Shown here in pieces: positions 1 to 6,654 of a stretch of 49,345 bases of DNA; the first letter of the stretch is position 1, and the number at the start of each line of letters is the position of its first letter. The notes under the pieces are model-generated. The model was not told the origin of the DNA and searched no databases. It saw only the letters and a list, made by a program, of their open reading frames with translations. Made by a program: the position numbers and the translations under genes. The DNA comes from an uncultured Roseburia sp. (lineage in GTDB: Bacteria > Bacillota_A > Clostridia > Lachnospirales > Lachnospiraceae): NCBI GenBank assembly GCA_900753715.1, contig CAAEAE010000073.1:1-49345 (forward strand), in the 5' to 3' direction.

Positions 1-649
1 CTCTTCCGATAAAGTAACGGTAAAAATCCACATCCATATAGTACATATTCTTGACAGAAGGAAGCGGCGTGTATACATAGATATTATCCACATAAAACGT
101 GTGCTTCGGCAGCTCTAATCCACAATCTCTCAAAAGCTGTGTGCGGTAAATAACCGAGTGCATCAGAATATACTGTCCTTTGTGGATATGTCCCACCTCA
201 CTCCAGGTAAACATCCGCTCTTTCGGCAAAAAGGAATAATGCATCACCTTCTTATGCTTGGCACCTTCCTTCTCATAAACGTAGTTTGCAACAAACATAT
301 CAAGCGTTTTCGCACCGCCCGCCAAATCTCTTAACTTGTCAAGTATCTTTGCATATGCTTCGGCATCTACCCAGTCATCACTGTCTACCACTTTAAAGAA
401 CAGTCCTGTCGCATTCCTGATTCCTGCGTTGACTGCCTCTCCGTGTCCGCCGTTCTCCTGATGGATGGCACGCACAATTCCCGGGTATTTCTTTGCATAC
501 GCATCTGCGATTTCCGGTGTGCTGTCCTTAGAACCGTCATCTATAACCAGAATCTCAACATCATCGCCACCCGGAAGCAGGGACTTGATGCAGTTCTCCA
601 TATAGTCCTGTGAATTGTAGCATGGAATTGCAAATGTGAGTAATTTCAT
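1..649 (-). CDS. Family 2 glycosyltransferase, 3' end beyond the window
   Basis: The gene reads leftwards out of the window, so only the first 216 codons are present. The visible protein begins MKLLTFAIPCYNSQDYMENC and continues with the GT-A nucleotide-sugar motifs DDGSKDST (about residue 38) and VDSDDW (about residue 90, the metal-binding DxD region). These are hallmarks of GT2 inverting glycosyltransferases that add sugars to surface glycans from a nucleotide-sugar donor. The start at 649 follows a GAAAGG-type ribosome binding site and a good promoter at 708-736. Nothing shows its acceptor or sugar. It is separated from mutY by a terminator-like hairpin, so it is probably its own transcription unit. 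The truncation is due to the window edge. Confidence 0.85.
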   Translation of the reverse strand, partial: MKLLTFAIPCYNSQDYMENCIKSLLPGGDDVEILVIDDGSKDSTPEIADAYAKKYPGIVRAIHQENGGHGEAVNAGIRNATGLFFKVVDSDDWVDAEAYAKILDKLRDLAGGAKTLDMFVANYVYEKEGAKHKKVMHYSFLPKERMFTWSEVGHIHKGQYILMHSVIYRTQLLRDCGLELPKHTFYVDNIYVYTPLPSVKNMYYMDVDFYRYFIGR

Positions 650-707
650 GTGTCTATTTCCAAACCTTTCTCTTATTGTTTCTGATTTTCAATCATCAAT
701 TATATTT

Positions 708-736
708 ATTATACACACTTTCCGCCTGTAATCCAA
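708..736 (-). promoter_or_regulatory. SigA-type promoter for the GT2 gene
   Basis: On the minus strand TTGGAT (731-736) and TATAAT (708-713) are separated by 17 bases, about 60 bases upstream of the glycosyltransferase start at 649. The -10 is a perfect consensus. Prediction from sequence only. Confidence 0.6.
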
Positions 737-739
737 TTC

Positions 740-983
740 CTTTTTTCTTTAGACTTTCTTAAGTTTCTGCTCTTTGTTCATATTTTATTTACAAAAATCT
801 CATAAACTTAGCATACGTTCTTCATATTTTCCGGATATACTAAGTACATAAAGTTGATAACAAGTTTTCTTTTTCATAGAATGTCTGGCAGCTTGTCAGA
901 CTGCCTTGCTTCCCGGAAGCAGGGTTCCTCCCAACAGATAGTGATTTTTTCACTTTCCATAAAACAATCTTTTTCATACAAAC
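740..983. other. Non-coding AT-rich spacer
   Basis: This is part of the 365-base gap between the glycosyltransferase start (649) and the mutY stop (1015). Short open frames on both strands have no recognisable protein features, so I call no gene here. The gap's only interpretable elements are the promoter at 708-736 and the hairpin at 984-1005. Confidence 0.5.
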
Positions 984-1005
984 AGCCGGTGCATCTGCAC
1001 CGGCT
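984..1005 (-). terminator. Hairpin downstream of mutY
   Basis: A perfect inverted repeat, AGCCGGTGCA / TGCACCGGCT, lies 10 bases after the mutY stop. Runs of T/A flank it: six T on the plus side, and a weaker GTTTG tract on the minus side where mutY transcription would end. It is probably an intrinsic terminator, possibly bidirectional. Confidence 0.55.
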
Positions 1006-1014
1006 CCCTCTTTT

Positions 1015-2157
1015 TTATCCCTGTTTTTCTTCCTGCTCAAAGCGTTCATTCCCAAGCATGATATTCAAGTTTTTTGCATAGGCGGCAAATGCGGACGGAA
1101 TGGCGTAGCGCGCCATCGCATCCGAAGCCTCCACAAACAATAAATTCCCGGTTTCCTCAATCGGCTCCTCTATAAGGATTGCATATCCGTTCATATGCCA
1201 TTCCACATGGGAAAAAATATGCTTTGCATTTTCTAATTTCTGGATACGAATCGGCGTATATCCGAGTTTTTTCACTTCCTCTAACGCTTCCTCCTGCCCG
1301 AGGGCACCAGAAACATTCGGCAGCTCATAAAGCCCTGCTAAAAGCCCCTTGTTCTCTCTTTTCCGGATTGCCACTTTTTCTCCGTCCCGCAGAATGAGCA
1401 CGGTATGTTGTTCAATCCGGCGCGCTTTTGCCTTACTTTTTACCGGAAGAGACGCTGTCAGATTCCCCCGGTTTGCAAGACAGATTTGCTGCCACGGACA
1501 GCTCTCACAAAGCGGTGCACCATTTGGAACGCACACGGTCGCTCCAAGTTCCATCAATGCCTGATTAAAGCTTCCCGGAAGATTTTCATTTTTAAGCTTT
1601 TTCTTTAAATCAGAAGGTATCGTGACTTCAGAGAGCAGCTCCCTTAATACGCTTTCCACCTCTGCCCGAAAGGACGGCTTTGCAATATCCGTCGTATCGG
1701 CGGTAAGTCTTGTCAACACGCGGAATACATTTCCATCCACCGCAGGAACAAACTTCCCATAGGCAATCGATGCCACGGCACCGGCAGTGTAATTGCCAAT
1801 TCCCTTTAATTTTAACAGATTCTCGTACTCTGCGGGTATCACACCGCCATACTCTTCCATAACCTGTATGGCAGCCTTTTGCATATTACGCACACGATTA
1901 TAATAGCCAAGTCCTTCCCATAATTTTAAAAGTTTATCCTCCGGGCACTTTGCTAATGCTTCCACTGTCGGCAGTTCTGCCATAAAGCGCGCAAAATACG
2001 GTTTTACCGCCTCCACACGCGTCTGCTGTAACATGATTTCTGACACCCATACCCGGTAAGGCGCCGGTTCGCTTCTCCACGGAAGTTCCCTCGCATTCTC
2101 CAAAAACCAGTTTAATAACGGCTCCACACACTGTTTTAACTCAAATTCTCTTAACAT
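1015..2157 (-). CDS. mutY: A/G-specific adenine DNA glycosylase MutY
   Basis: Base-excision repair enzyme that removes adenine mispaired with 8-oxoguanine. The protein (380 aa) has the HhH-GPD fold with catalytic Glu40 in EIMLQQTRV and Asp141 in VDGNVFRV. The [4Fe-4S] cluster cysteines are Cys209, Cys217, Cys220 and Cys226 (C-X7-C-X2-C-X5-C, one residue longer in the first loop than in E. coli). A NUDIX-like C-terminal domain for 8-oxoG recognition follows (about 260-360). A longer frame runs upstream to 2271, but those 38 residues are encoded by the tandem palindromic repeat. I therefore start at MLREFELKQC (2157), which follows GGAG at 5-base spacing. It is divergent from the crotonase gene, and a hairpin follows the stop. 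Confidence 0.93.
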   Translation of the reverse strand: MLREFELKQCVEPLLNWFLENARELPWRSEPAPYRVWVSEIMLQQTRVEAVKPYFARFMAELPTVEALAKCPEDKLLKLWEGLGYYNRVRNMQKAAIQVMEEYGGVIPAEYENLLKLKGIGNYTAGAVASIAYGKFVPAVDGNVFRVLTRLTADTTDIAKPSFRAEVESVLRELLSEVTIPSDLKKKLKNENLPGSFNQALMELGATVCVPNGAPLCESCPWQQICLANRGNLTASLPVKSKAKARRIEQHTVLILRDGEKVAIRKRENKGLLAGLYELPNVSGALGQEEALEEVKKLGYTPIRIQKLENAKHIFSHVEWHMNGYAILIEEPIEETGNLLFVEASDAMARYAIPSAFAAYAKNLNIMLGNERFEQEEKQG

Positions 2158-2183
2158 GGATGCTCCATTTCTATCGTAGTAAA

Positions 2184-2325
2184 TACCATGTGCTTCGCAC
2201 ACGGTATCTGGTAACTTATGCGCACTCCGGCGCGTATAATGTCTGTCGACATTATACCATGTGCTTCGCACACGGTATCTGGTAACCTATGCGCACTCCG
2301 GCGCGTATAATGTCTGTCGACATTA
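2184..2325. repeat. 71-bp palindromic unit in two tandem copies
   Basis: Units at 2184-2254 and 2255-2325 differ at one base (T/C at unit position 33), and the first bases of a third unit follow. Each unit has two dyads. One is a near-palindrome around the CTTCG core of ACCATGTGCTTCGCACACGGT. The other is a perfect 10-bp stem, GTATAATGTC / GACATTATAC, with a 4-base loop (2234-2257 in copy 1). The layout resembles REP/BIME-type intergenic repeats. The repeat is open in the mutY frame and creates a spurious N-terminal extension. Confidence 0.85.
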
Positions 2326-2382
2326 TACCATATCGCACTGCCTTCCGCGATGGTTTTTCCCTCTAAAATCCGCAATTTTGTA

Positions 2383-2411
2383 TTGACAAATTCCACCAAA
2401 AGCAGTACTCT
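2383..2411 (+). promoter_or_regulatory. Probable crotonase promoter
   Basis: A perfect TTGACA lies at 2383-2388. The best-spaced -10 (TACTCT, 2406-2411, 17-base spacer) is poor, and other AT-rich hexamers such as TAATAC follow, so the -10 is uncertain. A strong AGGAGG-type ribosome binding site lies at about 2453-2459, ahead of the ATG at 2469. Confidence 0.45.
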
Positions 2412-2468
2412 AATACTAATGATATTGTTAATTTTTTATCAAACTATGTTTCAGGAGGGTTACGAATC

Positions 2469-3272
2469 ATGAGTGAATTCAACAACTTAAAACTTGACAT
2501 CGCTGACCAGATTGCCGTTCTTACAATCTCCAGACCGGCAGCATTAAACGCTTTAAACAGCGAGACCTTAAACGAGTTAAACGTTGCTTTAACCGAAATC
2601 GAGGCTATGGATGATGTAAAAGTAGTCATCTTAACCGGCGGTCCGGACAAGAAAGGCAACGAGTTCAAATCCTTTGTTGCAGGCGCAGATATCTCTGAGA
2701 TGGTAAACTTCACCGCAGCAGAAGCAAGAGCTTTCGGTATGAGAGCTTCTGTTCCATTCTTCAAATTACAGAATATGCGTCAGGTTACCATCGCCGCAGT
2801 AAACGGCTTTGCACTTGGCGGTGGCTGCGAGATTTCCATGGCATGTGATATCCGCATTGCTTCTGAGAACGCTTCCTTCGGACAGCCTGAAACCGGTCTT
2901 GGTATCATTCCTGGATTCGGCGGAACTCAGAGACTTGCCCGCTTAGTTGGTATGGGACGTGCAAAAGAAATGATTTTCACCTGCGATTCTATTGATGCCG
3001 CAGAAGCATACCGTATTGGTCTTGTCAATAAAGTTGTTGCTCCGGAAGAGTTAATGGCGACTGCAAAAGCAATGGCAGCTAAGATTATCTCCAAAGGAAG
3101 CTACGCTGTATCTGTTGCCAAGGCAGCAATCAACAACGGCTATGATATGGACATCAAGAACGCCGTTGAGATGGAAGCAAATCTTTTCGGTGTTACCTGC
3201 TCCACCAACGACAAAAAAGAAGGTATGACCGCATTCTTAGAGAGACGTGCAGCAAACCTTACCGATTTCTAA
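2469..3272 (+). CDS. Short-chain enoyl-CoA hydratase (crotonase)
   Basis: Cytoplasmic crotonase-fold enzyme of 267 aa, predicted to hydrate crotonyl-CoA/3-hydroxybutyryl-CoA-type substrates, as in the clostridial butyrate pathway. The CoA/oxyanion-hole segment VAGADI (about 70-75) and the GGGCE motif are present. Both catalytic glutamates are kept: Glu121 (GGGCEI) and Glu141 (FGQPETGLG), spaced 20 residues as in mammalian crotonase. A few extra residues (KKGNEFKSF) sit before the AGADI segment. The gene stands alone here with a strong ribosome binding site and a classic terminator. The usual partners (thiolase, hbd, bcd-etf) are not in the window, so the butyrate role is inference. Confidence 0.9.
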   Translation: MSEFNNLKLDIADQIAVLTISRPAALNALNSETLNELNVALTEIEAMDDVKVVILTGGPDKKGNEFKSFVAGADISEMVNFTAAEARAFGMRASVPFFKLQNMRQVTIAAVNGFALGGGCEISMACDIRIASENASFGQPETGLGIIPGFGGTQRLARLVGMGRAKEMIFTCDSIDAAEAYRIGLVNKVVAPEELMATAKAMAAKIISKGSYAVSVAKAAINNGYDMDIKNAVEMEANLFGVTCSTNDKKEGMTAFLERRAANLTDF

Positions 3273-3291
3273 TTGTTCGTACATACATAAG

Positions 3292-3329
3292 AAAAATCCA
3301 CTTTGCGAGTATTCGTGAAGTGGATTTTT
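3292..3329 (+). terminator. Crotonase intrinsic terminator
   Basis: A 12-bp stem AAAAATCCACTT (3292-3303) / AAGTGGATTTTT (3318-3329) is followed by a T run to 3330, 20 bases after the crotonase stop. Confidence 0.9.
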
Positions 3330-3546
3330 TATGTTTCAAAAATTTTTAATCTTTGTACTATCTCATCCGGTAAAGTGTTTCGAAGCTGATATATAGCCAC
3401 ACCTATCGGTGCATTTGTCTGTTTTACCCTTACTCTTACATATGATAATGCCTATAGGCGGATTTTCATCTGGCAGTTTTACCTGTTCGTCCAAAACCGT
3501 AAGATATATTCTGACCTTTGATATGCTATTACTATTTTACGGCAAA

Positions 3547-3589
3547 AAACGCGCAATCCATAACCAGGAAGCTTTTGGATTGCGCGTTT
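3547..3589 (-). terminator. htrA intrinsic terminator
   Basis: A 14-bp perfect stem (3547-3560 with 3576-3589, sequence AAACGCGCAATCCA and its complement) has its T tract on the minus strand at 3544-3549. It lies 17 bases after the htrA stop. Confidence 0.92.
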
Positions 3590-3605
3590 CAAAAATTCTC
3601 ATTCT

Positions 3606-5144
3606 TTAGTTTTTCTTTCCAAGTGTAACGGAAATTGTCTGCTCGGTGTATTCACCGTTTGCATTTCTCATAACGGTTACATCAACGGTTGTTCCTGCCT
3701 TATAGTACTCGAGTGTACCGGACAGTCCTTCCATGGAAGTAATGGTCTTTCCGTCAAATTCTGTGATGATATCACCACTTACGATTCCAGCCTGTTCTGC
3801 TGCTGAACCTTCGACTACCTGTGCTACATAGACACCGGTTGGCATATTGTAAGTCTTTGCCACATCACTTGTCACATCGACACCTACAATTCCAAGATAA
3901 GCACTCTCTGAAGCATCTACTTTTTCTTTGGTAATCAAATCCTGGATAATCGGTGCTGCAGTGTTAATCGGGATTGCATAACCGATTCCCTCTACAGAAG
4001 TATCGGAGTATTTTACAGAGTTGATACCAATTACCTCACCTTTTGCATTTAACAGGGCACCACCACTGTTACCAGGGTTGATTGCTGCATCTGTCTGAAT
4101 CAGTTCTGCAGTGTAGTTCGTTCCTGTACTGGAATCAGAAACAGATACCTGACGGTTTAATGCACTGATATATCCACCTGTTACAGACTGACCATATCCA
4201 AGTGCGTTACCGATTGCGATGCAGGCATCACCAACGCTCAATGCATCGGAATCTCCAAGTGTTGCTACCTTGATGTTTCCAAGCGTGTCGGACTCAACAC
4301 TGCTCTTTGCAACGCGGATAACCGCAAGGTCGGTTGATGGATCAGTTCCCTTGATGTCGGCACTGACAGTTGAACCATCACTGAATGCAACAGTAAGGCT
4401 TGTTGCGTTCTCTACTACGTGATTGTTTGTTGCAATATAAAGATAATCATTATCCTCGCTTACAATGATTCCGGAACCGGCACTTGTGCTCTCATAAGTC
4501 TGTGTGCCGCCGCCCCAGTAGTTGCGGTATTCTGTCTCGCTTATATTTGTAATAGAAACAATTGAAGGCATTACCTGCTCTACCACATCGGAAACTCCGG
4601 CTGCTGCATAGGTACTCGAAACAGAGGTGGTCTCTAAGCTGTCATCGCTGTTCTTTGCCAGAACGCTTCCGCTTGAGGAACTTCCCTCACTTGTCTGTGG
4701 GAAAAGCTGACCGGATGCAAACCGTACACCCTCAAATGCTGTTCCGGCAACAAGTCCAAATACCAATGCCAGTGCTGCACATTTTGCAACCTTTGTTCCA
4801 AATCCGCCGGATGTTTTTCTTCTCTCATGTCTCTTCTTCGGCTCTTTTTGTGTGGTACTCTGATAGGTATTGCCCGCATTGTTCTGGTAAGCATTGCCTG
4901 CATTGTTCTGGTAAGCATTGCTCTGATAAGTGTTACCTGCCTGATTTTGATATGCTCCGGTATTGTTCTGATATCCGGTGTTGCTCTGGTAATACGGATT
5001 CCGCTGCTGATACGGATTTGCGTTTGCATTTGCATTTGCGTTTGCGTTTGTATTTACATTCTCACTCTGTACGCCTGCATTCGGTATACTGCTGTTTGGC
5101 ATACCACCCTGATTTGTGTTGTTATATTCATTATAGTTATCCAT
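3606..5144 (-). CDS. htrA: HtrA/DegP-family membrane-anchored serine protease
   Basis: Surface quality-control protease (512 aa) that degrades misfolded exported proteins outside the membrane. An Asn/Gln-rich cytoplasmic tail (1-110) contains a poly NA stretch and YQNNAGNA-type repeats. A basic segment (KKRHERRK) and one membrane helix (about 119-140) follow. The chymotrypsin-like domain has His242 (TNNHVV), Asp272 (STDLAV) and Ser360 (NPGNSGG), and one PDZ domain lies at about 400-505. I start at MDNYNEY (5144), which has AAGGGG 8 bases upstream; a start 6 codons earlier lacks a site. A direct-repeat operator-like element precedes it, and it has its own terminator. Confidence 0.92.
   Translation of the reverse strand: MDNYNEYNNTNQGGMPNSSIPNAGVQSENVNTNANANANANANPYQQRNPYYQSNTGYQNNTGAYQNQAGNTYQSNAYQNNAGNAYQNNAGNTYQSTTQKEPKKRHERRKTSGGFGTKVAKCAALALVFGLVAGTAFEGVRFASGQLFPQTSEGSSSSGSVLAKNSDDSLETTSVSSTYAAAGVSDVVEQVMPSIVSITNISETEYRNYWGGGTQTYESTSAGSGIIVSEDNDYLYIATNNHVVENATSLTVAFSDGSTVSADIKGTDPSTDLAVIRVAKSSVESDTLGNIKVATLGDSDALSVGDACIAIGNALGYGQSVTGGYISALNRQVSVSDSSTGTNYTAELIQTDAAINPGNSGGALLNAKGEVIGINSVKYSDTSVEGIGYAIPINTAAPIIQDLITKEKVDASESAYLGIVGVDVTSDVAKTYNMPTGVYVAQVVEGSAAEQAGIVSGDIITEFDGKTITSMEGLSGTLEYYKAGTTVDVTVMRNANGEYTEQTISVTLGKKN
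4876..4923. repeat. 24-bp direct repeats in the htrA N-terminal region
   Basis: Two 24-bp units (4876-4899 and 4900-4923) are nearly identical and encode the octapeptide-like repeat YQNNAGNA/YQNNAGNT. Degenerate copies continue to about 5000. Because the unit is a multiple of three, copy-number change would keep the reading frame. Confidence 0.7.
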
Positions 5145-5203
5145 ATGAATTTCCCCTTTCATCTCATGGATCTTTGTTCCATTCCTTTTATGCTTTAAAG
5201 TCT

Positions 5204-5228
5204 ATCTTAGAATTGTGTAGGAATTGTG
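5204..5228 (-). promoter_or_regulatory. Candidate activator site and -10 upstream of htrA
   Basis: On the minus strand two perfect copies of CACAATTC (5221-5228 and 5210-5217) lie 11 bases apart, one helical turn. A -10-like TAAGAT (5204-5209) follows immediately. No good -35 exists at the expected place, because the repeat occupies it. This arrangement is typical of promoters activated by OmpR/PhoB-family response regulators. The assignment to envelope-stress control is inference from the htrA context. Confidence 0.4.
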
Positions 5229-5303
5229 ATGAAATTATCAAAATTCTATGTTTTTCCAGATTTTTATAGAGCAAAAGTGTGCTTCGTACATTTCCTATAA
5301 AGT

Positions 5304-5347
5304 AAAGAAATCCCTTCTGCCGCTATAGGCGAAAAAGGGATTTCTTT
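5304..5347 (-). terminator. Terminator of the LCP gene
   Basis: A 13-bp stem, AAAGAAATCCCTT (5304-5316) / AAGGGATTTCTTT (5335-5347), is followed on the minus strand by a T-rich stretch. It lies 27 bases after the stop at 5375. Confidence 0.8.
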
Positions 5348-5374
5348 TATCATTCCATATGAAATTACTTCTTT

Positions 5375-6496
5375 TTAATATCCGTCACCTACATGGTATC
5401 CGGTATCAGATTCAATGGTCTGGCTGCATGCCTTGACAGTCGCAGACGGCTCGTAATCATCATCATCAAACAGGAACTTATGCAGCTCGTCTACATTGGA
5501 TTCCAAAGTACATGGTGCAACAACATCTCCCTTAGAACCAAGTGTTATTGTGTTCTTCTCAAACGGGAAACCTTCCATGTCACCAAGCTTATAGTTAAAT
5601 ACCTTTGCTGCAAGTGCAATCATATCGGTACTGGTATAGCTTGTTTTGATATCAGAGAATACGGTATCAATAATCTTGTTGATGGTTGCAAGGTCAGAAC
5701 CCTGTGCTTTCTCTACAACCTTTGCCAATACCTCACGCTGACGCTCCGTACGCTTGAAGTCACCACCTGCTGTGTAACGCACTCGTGCGTATGCAGTTGC
5801 CTGTACACCATTTAAGGTATAATGACCGGCACCCGGAAGCTGAATTGCCTCATCTGTCTTTCCACTGACTTCCGCTACCTCATTAATATAACCATACATA
5901 TAAGCAGCTTCATCATCCGTGATATCCATCTCAATACCACCTACCAAATCAACCACTTCTGCTACGGCATTAAAGTCTACCGTCACATAATCCGTGATAT
6001 CCAAGTCAAGATTGGTATTTAACATATTGATTGCCTGCTCCGGACCACCTGCTGCATATGCGGCATTACATTTACGGAATTTGCCATATCCGATATCGAG
6101 ATAGGTATCACGATATACAGATACCAAACGTACTTCCTGTGTATCATTGTTAATACTTACAATCATGATAACATCACTGTTTCCACTGGATAAATTTCCT
6201 GAGGAACGGTTGTCCAATCCGAAAATTGCAACATTCTTATATCCCTGCATGATTTCAACGGACTGTTCCGGAATATCCTCATTAACCACGATATTATTAT
6301 GTGAGAACGAGCTATCCTTTCCGATTCTGGAGAGCTTCAACCATACAAACAATCCAATTGCCAGTACAATCAGCACAATAATCTCAATAATCAGAAGTAT
6401 AACCTTATTGTTTTTCTTTTTCTTTTTGGAACCGCTATGCTGTTTTGCAGCACTATGCTGTTTTCCTGATGTTTTTCTTTGTTCTGCGTTACTCAT
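5375..6496 (-). CDS. LytR-CpsA-Psr (LCP) family glycopolymer ligase
   Basis: LCP proteins transfer lipid-linked wall glycopolymers (teichoic acid, capsule) to peptidoglycan on the outer face of the membrane. The 373-aa protein has a Lys/Ser/His-rich cytoplasmic N-terminus (about 1-30), one membrane helix (about 31-52) and an extracellular LCP domain. Family signatures are visible: NVAIFGLDNR (first Asp of the pyrophosphate site), VSVYRDTYL (Arg) and FKRTERQREVL near the end of the catalytic core. It is monocistronic, with its own promoter (6564-6592) and terminator, and sits beside polysaccharide operon 1. That position fits a ligase for the polymer made by the neighbouring clusters, though the substrate cannot be read from the sequence. 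Confidence 0.9.
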   Translation of the reverse strand: MSNAEQRKTSGKQHSAAKQHSGSKKKKKNNKVILLIIEIIVLIVLAIGLFVWLKLSRIGKDSSFSHNNIVVNEDIPEQSVEIMQGYKNVAIFGLDNRSSGNLSSGNSDVIMIVSINNDTQEVRLVSVYRDTYLDIGYGKFRKCNAAYAAGGPEQAINMLNTNLDLDITDYVTVDFNAVAEVVDLVGGIEMDITDDEAAYMYGYINEVAEVSGKTDEAIQLPGAGHYTLNGVQATAYARVRYTAGGDFKRTERQREVLAKVVEKAQGSDLATINKIIDTVFSDIKTSYTSTDMIALAAKVFNYKLGDMEGFPFEKNTITLGSKGDVVAPCTLESNVDELHKFLFDDDDYEPSATVKACSQTIESDTGYHVGDGY

Positions 6497-6563
6497 TCCT
6501 CTTATCTCCTAATAAGCATATTTTTGTAAGTGTCCCTACCAAAAACAATTTAACGTAATATTT

Positions 6564-6592
6564 ATCATACAATATTTTTTTAGAAAGCACAA
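6564..6592 (-). promoter_or_regulatory. Promoter of the LCP gene
   Basis: On the minus strand TTGTGC (6587-6592) and TATGAT (6564-6569) are separated by 17 bases, about 65 bases upstream of the LCP start. Confidence 0.5.
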
Positions 6593-6654
6593 CTCATTTT
6601 TCTTAAAACGGAAGTGGAATATTCTTAAAAATTTCTTTATTTTTTCAGATTCTC

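Larger units (their letters stand above)
2158..2468. other. Divergent intergenic region mutY/crotonase
   Basis: This 311-base gap holds the two-copy palindromic repeat (2184-2325), the mutY ribosome binding site and the crotonase promoter and ribosome binding site. An 82-residue minus-strand frame here is mostly translated repeat (the same peptide twice), and I do not consider it a gene. Confidence 0.6.
3273..3605. other. Convergent intergenic region crotonase/htrA
   Basis: This 333-base gap between converging genes contains the crotonase terminator (3292-3329) and the htrA terminator (3547-3589). A 66-codon plus-strand frame at 3409-3609 runs through the htrA terminator and has no recognisable features, so I reject it as a gene. 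Confidence 0.6.

Noticed and set aside
2158..2271. N-terminal extension of MutY by 38 residues
   Set aside because: The extension is encoded by repeat DNA. The internal ATG at 2157 has a ribosome binding site and matches the usual MutY N-terminus.
2151..2399. 82-codon minus-strand open frame upstream of mutY
   Set aside because: Most of it is the translated tandem palindromic repeat (the same peptide appears twice), with no domain and no good ribosome binding site.
3409..3609. 66-codon plus-strand open frame between crotonase and htrA
   Set aside because: It runs through the htrA terminator hairpin and has no recognisable feature.
4562..5269. 235-codon plus-strand open frame opposite htrA
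   Set aside because: It is opposite a well-supported protease gene, has a Cys/His/Leu-rich composition without any motif, and arises from the repetitive N-terminal coding region.
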